Shown here piece by piece: positions 58,962 to 64,000 of a stretch of DNA of 64,000 nt; position 1 is the first letter of the stretch; each line of letters opens with the position of its first letter. The notes beneath the pieces are model-generated. The model had not been told where the DNA came from. It saw nothing but the letters and a program-made list of their open reading frames with translations, and ran no database searches. The translations under genes and the position numbers were made by a program. The stretch is from Flaviflagellibacter rhizophilus (lineage in GTDB: Bacteria; Pseudomonadota; Alphaproteobacteria; Rhizobiales; Methylopilaceae), in the NCBI RefSeq assembly GCF_033898525.1, contig NZ_JAXAFJ010000002.1, positions 1-64,000 of the forward strand, given 5' to 3'.

Positions 58962-59920
58962 GCCGGCACGCTGTTCGGGAGGTTGCGGGCAAGAGCTTCC
59001 AGCACGGCCATGCGGACGGCGACGCCCATCTCCACCTGTTCGCGGATCAGGCTCTGCGCGCCGTCGGCCACGTCCGAATCGATCTCGACCCCCCGGTTCA
59101 TAGGCCCGGGATGCATCACGAGCGCGTCCGGCTTGGCCCAGGACAGCTTCTCGGCGTCGAGGCCGTAGAAGTGGAAATACTCCTTCACCGAGGGCACGAA
59201 GCTGCCGTTCATCCGCTCCAGTTGCAGGCGCAGCATCATCACGATATCGGCGTCCTTCAGGCCTTCGCGCATGTCCCGGAACACCTCGACGCCGAAGCGG
59301 TCGATGCCGCGCGGCAGCAGCGTGGAGGGCCCGATGACCCGGACTCGGGCGCCAAGCGCCTGAAGCGCGATGATGTTGGAGCGGGCCACGCGGCTGTGCA
59401 GCACGTCACCGCAGATGGCCACGATCAGCCCCATGATCCGCCCCTTGTTGCGGCGGATGGTCAGGGCGTCGAGCAGCGCCTGCGTCGGATGCTCGTGAGC
59501 GCCGTCGCCGGCGTTCACCACGGCGCAATCTACCTTGCGGGCCAGGAGATGCACGGCGCCGGCCGCGTGGTGGCGCACCACGATCAGGTCGGGGTGCATG
59601 GCGTTGAGCGTTGCTGCCGTGTCGAGCAGCGTCTCGCCCTTCTTGATGGAGGACGAGGCGACCGACATGTTCATCACGTCCGCACCGAGACGCTTTCCGG
59701 CGATCTCGAACGAAGACTGGGTGCGGGTCGAGTTCTCGAAGAACAGGTTGATCTGGGTTCGCCCGCGCAACGAGGAGCGGCGCTTCTCCACCTGCCGGTT
59801 CACGGCGACGGCTTCCTCCGCCAGATCGAGCAGGCCGGCGATCTCGAAAGGGGTCAATCCCTCGATACCCAGCAGGTGCCGGTGGCGGAACGTGAAGTCG
59901 GGGGCTGCTTGAGCGGTCAT
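58958..59920 (-). CDS. pyrB: Aspartate carbamoyltransferase catalytic subunit
   Basis: 320 residues. It joins carbamoyl phosphate to aspartate in pyrimidine synthesis. Conserved carbamoyl-phosphate-binding residues are Ser64-Thr-Arg-Thr67 (FFENSTRTQSSFE), the SSSIKKGETL loop, His117 (RHHAAGA) and HPTQ at 144-147. The ATG at 59920 is preferred over one 13 residues upstream. No pyrI gene follows; instead the pyrC-type gene overlaps, which supports a PyrB-PyrC complex. Confidence 0.95.
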   Translation of the reverse strand: MTAQAAPDFTFRHRHLLGIEGLTPFEIAGLLDLAEEAVAVNRQVEKRRSSLRGRTQINLFFENSTRTQSSFEIAGKRLGADVMNMSVASSSIKKGETLLDTAATLNAMHPDLIVVRHHAAGAVHLLARKVDCAVVNAGDGAHEHPTQALLDALTIRRNKGRIMGLIVAICGDVLHSRVARSNIIALQALGARVRVIGPSTLLPRGIDRFGVEVFRDMREGLKDADIVMMLRLQLERMNGSFVPSVKEYFHFYGLDAEKLSWAKPDALVMHPGPMNRGVEIDSDVADGAQSLIREQVEMGVAVRMAVLEALARNLPNSVPA

Positions 59921-60018
59921 CCGAGCCGGTCTCTTAGGTGGAGTCGGAACCCCTCGCAAGGCGGTGCGTTCTTCTTCTAATCGCCGGCAGCCGCCGGCAC
60001 CACCCCATGGAGGCCGGC

Positions 60019-60405
60019 ATGGCTTTCCCGTTTAACATGCGTACAGCTGCAGCAGGTCTGGCGCTGCTCACTGCTCTCGGTGCCACCGGCGTTCAGGCCG
60101 CCCCTGCTTTCAACGCTGCGCCTGTGGTAGCACAGGCCACCGAAGGCGTCGCAGACGCCAACCTCACCGAAGTCCGCAACCGCCGTTATCACCGCGGCTA
60201 TTACCGGCACCATGGCGGCATCGGCCCGGGGGTCGCGCTTGGAGCGCTTGGGGTGATCGCGGGCGCCGCGGTCGCCAACTCATACTACAACGACCGCTAC
60301 TATGATGACGGCTATTACGCGCCGCGCCGGGTGTATCGCTACTATGAGGCACCGCCGGCTTACTATTACGCGCCCCCGCCGCGCAGGTACTACTACCGCT
60401 ACTGA
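60019..60405 (+). CDS. Exported Tyr/Gly-rich protein of unknown function
   Basis: 128 residues. A signal peptide (MAFPFNMRTAAAGLALLTALGATGVQA, cut after about residue 27) leads to a mature part with a central hydrophobic stretch (about 73-93, GIGPGVALGALGVIAGAAVANS) and a C-terminus dense in Tyr and Pro (YYNDRYYDDGYYAPRRVYRYY). Similar short repetitive proteins are common in rhizobial envelopes; role unknown. The ATG at 60019 has GGAGG five bases ahead. A terminator follows. Confidence 0.78.
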   Translation: MAFPFNMRTAAAGLALLTALGATGVQAAPAFNAAPVVAQATEGVADANLTEVRNRRYHRGYYRHHGGIGPGVALGALGVIAGAAVANSYYNDRYYDDGYYAPRRVYRYYEAPPAYYYAPPPRRYYYRY

Positions 60406-60417
60406 GAACGACAATGG

Positions 60418-60441
60418 AAAGGGCGCCACGGCGCCCTTTTT
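60418..60441. terminator. Bidirectional terminator between the Tyr-rich gene and ruvX
   Basis: AAAGGGCGCC (60418-60427), AC, GGCGCCCTTT (60430-60439) followed by TT. The convergent stops are 13 bases before and three bases after it. Confidence 0.9.
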
Positions 60442-60443
60442 CA

Positions 60444-60920
60444 TTAGCCGAGTATGGCGCGAAGGCGGTCGAGAGCGCCCTGGAGGATGAATGCGGCAGC
60501 GTGCGCGTCGATGACCTCAGCGCGCCGGGCTCGGCTTACATCCTGCTCGATCAGCATGCGCTCGGCCGCCACCGTTGAAAGCCGCTCGTCCCATAGCGCA
60601 ATGGGGGTTTCCGTCCGGGTGGAGAGGTTGCGCGCAAAGGCGCGGCTGGCCTGGGCCCGCGGGCCTTCCGTTCCGTCCATATTGACAGGAAGCCCGAGCA
60701 CAAAGGCTGCAATCCGCCGCTCTGCGGCGAGCTTCAGCAGCTTCTCCGCATCGGCGCTGAACTTGCCTTTCGTGAGGGTAAGGAGCGGCCCGCCAACCCT
60801 TCGGCTGTCATCGGAAGCCGCGAGGCCGATGGTCTTGGTGCCGAGATCGAGCCCGAAGAGCGAGCCTCGCGCAGGCAGGAGCGGGGCAAGTTCGTCTACG
60901 GTGAGGATGGGTGCGGGCAT
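60444..60920 (-). CDS. ruvX: Holliday-junction resolvase-like YqgF/RuvX, 16S rRNA pre-processing nuclease
   Basis: 158 residues of the RNase H-like fold: LFGLDLGTKTIGLAASDDS at the start (catalytic Asp), FVLGLPVNMDGTEG and WDERLSTVAAERMLIEQ (Glu), and IDAHAAAFILQGALD (Asp). In Escherichia coli YqgF processes the 5' end of 16S rRNA. The ATG at 60920 has AAGG six bases upstream; a start five codons earlier is possible. Divergent from the UPF0173 gene. Confidence 0.93.
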   Translation of the reverse strand: MPAPILTVDELAPLLPARGSLFGLDLGTKTIGLAASDDSRRVGGPLLTLTKGKFSADAEKLLKLAAERRIAAFVLGLPVNMDGTEGPRAQASRAFARNLSTRTETPIALWDERLSTVAAERMLIEQDVSRARRAEVIDAHAAAFILQGALDRLRAILG

Positions 60921-61017
60921 GGTGCGCCTTAGCACGCCCGGGTTCTGCGGCGAAGCAGCATGCGGTTGACCGGGCCGGCGGCGCCGCTACCTTCCGGCGC
61001 ACCGATGGAGAGCAAGC

Positions 61018-61713
61018 ATGCGCATCACCTGGTACGGCCATTCCGCCTTCAAGCTGCAGTTCGCCGACAAGGGCCTGCTTTTCGACCCCTTCATCACCGG
61101 CTCGGGTTACGGAGGCGGGCTCGATGACGCAATGGCCGGCGTGACGCATGTGCTGCTGACCCATGGCCACGACGATCACGTCGGCGACACGGTCGAGATC
61201 GCGAAGCGCACCGGCGCGACGCTGATTTCCAGCTTCGAGATCGTCAGCTGGCTGGGCCAGCAGGGTGTCGAGAAGGTGGAGCCGATGAACACCGGCGGCG
61301 CCATCACCGTGGACGACTTCACCGTCACCCTCACGCAGGCCTTCCACTCTTCGGGTGCCCTGGTGAACGGCGTCTTCGCGCAGCTCGGCCATCCCAACGG
61401 CATCATCGTGGAAGCGCCGGGGGAGCCGACCGTCTTCCACCTGGGCGACACCGGTTTGTTCGGCGACATGAAGCTGATCAACGAGCTGTACCGCCCGAAG
61501 ATCGGCTTCGTGCCGGTGGGCGATCGCTTCACCATGGGTGCAAGAACTGCGGCCTACGCCGTGAACAACTTCTTCGACTTCGACCTTGTCGTGCCTTGCC
61601 ACTACGGCACCTTCGGCCTGCTGGCACCCGATGCCGACAGCTTTGTGAAGCAGGTCACCAAGCCCGGCACTAAAGTAATGGTGCCGGAAAAAGGCCGCGC
61701 GTTTGAGGCTTAG
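61018..61713 (+). CDS. UPF0173 metal-dependent hydrolase
   Basis: 231 residues of the metallo-beta-lactamase fold. His49, His51, Asp52-Asp53 and His54 (THGHDDHVGD) are the HxHxDH metal site; further ligands are in TLTQAFHSSG and HLGDTGLF, and CHYGTFGLLAPD. Members of UPF0173 are annotated as hydrolases with unknown substrate. The ATG at 61018 follows GGAGAGCAAGC. A 93-bp gap with a small GTAAG-CA-CTTAC palindrome (61780-61791) precedes gatC. Confidence 0.92.
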   Translation: MRITWYGHSAFKLQFADKGLLFDPFITGSGYGGGLDDAMAGVTHVLLTHGHDDHVGDTVEIAKRTGATLISSFEIVSWLGQQGVEKVEPMNTGGAITVDDFTVTLTQAFHSSGALVNGVFAQLGHPNGIIVEAPGEPTVFHLGDTGLFGDMKLINELYRPKIGFVPVGDRFTMGARTAAYAVNNFFDFDLVVPCHYGTFGLLAPDADSFVKQVTKPGTKVMVPEKGRAFEA

Positions 61714-61806
61714 GTATCACGCACGGTCCAGCGTGGTTGCGAGGCGCGGGCGGCAGGTGCTATCCGCAGGACGCATCAGTAAGCACTTACCTATCTCGAG
61801 GTCTTG

Positions 61807-62094
61807 ATGGCGGTCGACGAGGCCCTGGTTCGGCGCGTGGCAAAGCTTGCCCGCATTGCGGTGACGGACAGCGAGGTGCCACACCTCGCGGGTGAGCTGA
61901 ACGCCATCCTGAACTTCGTGGAAGAGCTTTCCGAGGTCGATGTCGAAGGCATCGAGCCAATGACCAGCGTCACGCCGATGAAGATCCCCATGCGCGAGGA
62001 CAAGGTGACCGCGGGCGGCGAGCCCGAGCGGGTGCTGGCCAACGCTCCCGTCCGCGAGGGCAATTTCTTCGTGGTGCCGAAGGTGGTGGAATGA
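61807..62094 (+). CDS. gatC: Aspartyl/glutamyl-tRNA amidotransferase subunit C
   Basis: 95 residues, the small stabilising subunit of the GatCAB amidotransferase that converts Glu-tRNA(Gln) to Gln-tRNA(Gln) (and Asp-tRNA(Asn) where needed). Recognised by VRRVAKLARIAV, LNAILNFVEELSEVDVEGIEPMTSV and the terminal VREGNFFVVPKVVE. The ATG at 61807 has GAGG five bases upstream; a TTG one codon earlier is less likely. It overlaps gatA by four bases (ATGA). Confidence 0.95.
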   Translation: MAVDEALVRRVAKLARIAVTDSEVPHLAGELNAILNFVEELSEVDVEGIEPMTSVTPMKIPMREDKVTAGGEPERVLANAPVREGNFFVVPKVVE

Positions 62095-63572
62095 GCGACC
62101 TGACCGATCTGACGCTTGCCGAAGCCCGCGACGGGCTGGCCGCCAAGCGCTTCACGGCCGTTGAACTGACGCAGGCGCATGTGGATGCCGTCGCCGCGGC
62201 ACGCGAACTGAACGCCTATGTGCTTGAGACGCCGGAGAAGGCGCTGGAGATGGCCCGCGCCTCCGACGAGCGGCTGGCGAAGGGGCAGGGCGGCACGCTC
62301 GAGGGCATCCCGCTGGGCGTGAAGGACATGTTCTGCACCGAGGGCGTGCGCACCACCGCGTGCTCGAAGATTCTCGGCGAGTTCGTGCCGACCTACGAAT
62401 CCACCATCACGAGCCAGCTCTGGCGCGATGGCGCGGTGATGCTCGGCAAGCTCAACAACGATGAATTCGCCATGGGTTCGTCCAACGAAACCTCGGCGAT
62501 GGGCAACGTCATCAATCCCTGGCGCGCCGAGGGATCGACCGAAAACCTCGTCCCCGGCGGCTCGTCCGGTGGCTCCTCTGCGGCTGTCGCGGCGCGGCTG
62601 TGCCTCGGTGCGACGGGCACCGACACGGGTGGCTCCATTCGCCAGCCTGCAGCGTTCACCGGCATCGTCGGCATCAAGCCGACCTATGGACGCTGCTCGC
62701 GCTGGGGCGTGGTGGCCTTCGCTTCGTCGCTCGATCAGGCCGGGCCGTTCGCCCGCACGGTTCGCGACAGCGCCATTCTGTTGCGCTCGATGTCCGGCTT
62801 CGATCCGAAGGATTCCACATCGGTCGATCTTCCGGTGCCGGACTACGAAGCGGCTCTTGGCCGCTCTGTGAAGGGCCTGCGCATCGGCCTGCCGAAGGAA
62901 TACCGCGTCGAGGGCATGCCTGCGGAAATCGAGCAGCTTTGGCAGAAGGGTGCCGATTGGCTGCGCGACGCCGGAGCCGAGGTTGTGGAGATCTCGTTGC
63001 CGCACACGAAGTACGCCTTGCCGGCTTATTACATCGTGGCGCCGGCGGAAGCGTCGTCCAATCTCGCGCGCTATGACGGTGTCCGCTACGGCACCCGCGT
63101 GCCCGGCCGCGACGTGACGGAGATGTACGAGAACACCCGTGCCGCCGGGTTCGGCGCCGAGGTGAAGCGCCGCATCATGATCGGCACCTATGTGCTCTCC
63201 GCCGGCTATTACGACGCCTATTATCTGCGGGCGCAGAAGGTCCGGACGCTCATCAAGCGCGACTTCGACCTGGCCTTCGAGGCCGGCGTCGACGCCGTGC
63301 TGACGCCGACCACGCCGTCACCTGCCTTCGCCATCGGCTCGAAGAGCGAGGCCGATCCGGTCGAGATGTACCTGAACGACATCTTCACCGTGACGGTGAA
63401 CATGGCCGGACTTCCGGGCATCTCCGTTCCGGCGGGCCTGTCCTCGGACGGTCTTCCGCTCGGCCTGCAACTCATCGGGCGCCCCTTCGATGAGGAAACG
63501 CTGTTCGCGCTCGGCCATGCCGTAGAGCAGGCGGCGGGCTCCCTGCCGAAGCCGCAGGCTTGGTGGCGGTGA
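62091..63572 (+). CDS. gatA: Glutamyl-tRNA(Gln) amidotransferase subunit A
   Basis: 493 residues, the glutaminase subunit of the amidase-signature family. The catalytic triad is visible: Lys78 (GIPLGVKDMF), cis-Ser158 (PGGSSGGSSA) and Ser182 (GTDTGGSIRQPA). NDEFAMGSSNE and the C-terminal LPGISVPAGLSSDGLPLGLQLIG are typical. gatB, the third subunit, is not adjacent and must lie beyond the window. The stop overlaps the chorismate-mutase start. Confidence 0.97.
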   Translation: MSDLTDLTLAEARDGLAAKRFTAVELTQAHVDAVAAARELNAYVLETPEKALEMARASDERLAKGQGGTLEGIPLGVKDMFCTEGVRTTACSKILGEFVPTYESTITSQLWRDGAVMLGKLNNDEFAMGSSNETSAMGNVINPWRAEGSTENLVPGGSSGGSSAAVAARLCLGATGTDTGGSIRQPAAFTGIVGIKPTYGRCSRWGVVAFASSLDQAGPFARTVRDSAILLRSMSGFDPKDSTSVDLPVPDYEAALGRSVKGLRIGLPKEYRVEGMPAEIEQLWQKGADWLRDAGAEVVEISLPHTKYALPAYYIVAPAEASSNLARYDGVRYGTRVPGRDVTEMYENTRAAGFGAEVKRRIMIGTYVLSAGYYDAYYLRAQKVRTLIKRDFDLAFEAGVDAVLTPTTPSPAFAIGSKSEADPVEMYLNDIFTVTVNMAGLPGISVPAGLSSDGLPLGLQLIGRPFDEETLFALGHAVEQAAGSLPKPQAWWR

Positions 63573-63856
63573 CCGCCGACCGTGACCTTCTTGCCGCGCA
63601 ACGAGCGGTCATCGATGCGCTGGACGAGGAGTTCGTCGGCCTGCTGGCGCGCCGCCTCGCGGTGGTGGAAGAGGTCATCGGCATCAAGCACGCCAACGGC
63701 ATTCCGGCCCTGCTGCCGGAACGCGTCGACGAGGTGATCGAGCATGTTCGCGCCCATGCGCGGACCGTAGGCGCGCCGGAGGACCTTGCGGAGCAACTGT
63801 ACCGCGAGATCATCGGCTGGACGATCAGATACGAAGAAGGAAAGCTCCGCGCGTGA
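63569..63856 (+). CDS. Chorismate mutase, AroQ family
   Basis: 95 residues from the GTG at 63569, which overlaps the gatA stop (GTGA). A three-helix AroQ protein: AAQRAVIDALDEEFVGLLARRLAVVEEVIGIKHANG, with the Arg (LLARRLA), the Lys (GIKHANG) and the later RVDEVIEHVRAHARTVGAPEDLAEQLYREII helix matching the active-site positions. It rearranges chorismate to prephenate for Phe and Tyr synthesis. Translational linkage to gatCA may reflect a shared aminoacylation-amino-acid operon, which is inference. Confidence 0.9.
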   Translation: MTADRDLLAAQRAVIDALDEEFVGLLARRLAVVEEVIGIKHANGIPALLPERVDEVIEHVRAHARTVGAPEDLAEQLYREIIGWTIRYEEGKLRA

Positions 63857-64000
63857 GTGAGATGGACCTCGCAACCTTCAAGGCATCCCTGGAAGCCGCT
63901 TCGCCGGCCGATGGCCTGTCGCGCCCGCTCGTCGCCCTGTGGTGGATGAAGAAAGGTGACTGGGAGCAGGCGCACAACAACGCGCAGGCTGACCGCACCA
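63853..64000 (+). CDS. Conserved hypothetical protein, 5' part (partial)
   Basis: It starts with GTG at 63853, overlapping the preceding stop (GTGA), and runs beyond the window. The visible 49 residues include LVALWWMKKGDWEQAHNNAQADRT, which I recall from a short conserved alphaproteobacterial protein with a single TPR-like helical pair. Function unknown; the remainder is not visible. Confidence 0.75.
   Translation, partial: MSEMDLATFKASLEAASPADGLSRPLVALWWMKKGDWEQAHNNAQADRT

Overview
The window is a chromosomal segment of a GC-rich alphaproteobacterium, most probably of the order Hyphomicrobiales (Rhizobiales). This rests on gene content and order: an S10-spc-alpha ribosomal cluster directly behind tuf, the runs dacA/clpS-clpA and dinB-DUF3572/divK-pleD/rpmG, the run rnr-topA/dprA-plsY-pyrC-pyrB/ruvX/gatCA, an EipB (DUF1849) protein, a bacterial ATP12 protein, and a CTATAT-type -10 promoter element. 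No species can be named from the sequence alone. Nearly every gene is core; there is no IS element, prophage, integrase or CRISPR array.

1-14462: the tail of tuf, then 27 collinear genes for ribosomal proteins, SecY, adenylate kinase and RNA polymerase alpha (rpsJ to rplQ), closed by a strong terminator. A good promoter lies between adk and rpsM. 14542-24852: a periplasmic serine protease, RarA, a split chromate transporter, a fluoride channel, an LprI-like protein and a pseudouridine synthase. A divergent oxyR-katA pair with a readable OxyR operator follows, then a HAD phosphatase and the ATP12 F1-ATPase chaperone. The chrA pair and the oxyR-katA pair look like insertions into an otherwise conserved neighbourhood. 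24905-36041: a small exported protein, tRNA-Leu(GAG), lipB, acylphosphatase, glutathione-dependent formaldehyde dehydrogenase, a lipoprotein, mgtE, kup, a DUF1489-DUF599-DUF3253 operon, a glutathione transferase, panC and a membrane-anchored J-domain protein.

36073-47646: a penicillin-binding carboxypeptidase with a SPOR domain, the ClpS-ClpA proteolysis pair, a HIT protein, a FemAB/GNAT-like protein, a Rid-family protein, EipB, DNA polymerase IV with a zinc-finger N-terminus, DUF3572, and the cell-cycle regulators DivK and PleD. 47963-64000: rpmG, an MFS transporter, a Nudix hydrolase, DUF983, RNase R and topoisomerase I, all on the minus strand. A 58-residue gene on the opposite strand follows, then dprA, plsY and the pyrimidine pair pyrC-pyrB, in which the PyrC-like protein has lost metal ligands. 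The window ends with a Tyr-rich exported protein, ruvX, a UPF0173 hydrolase, and a tightly overlapping gatC-gatA-chorismate mutase-unknown operon that runs off the edge.

I do not see a clearly new multi-gene system. The points most worth checking are the dinB start and its zinc finger, the degenerate PyrC, the 58-residue gene, the Rid protein without its catalytic arginine, the DUF1489-DUF599-DUF3253 operon and several unexplained inverted or direct repeats.
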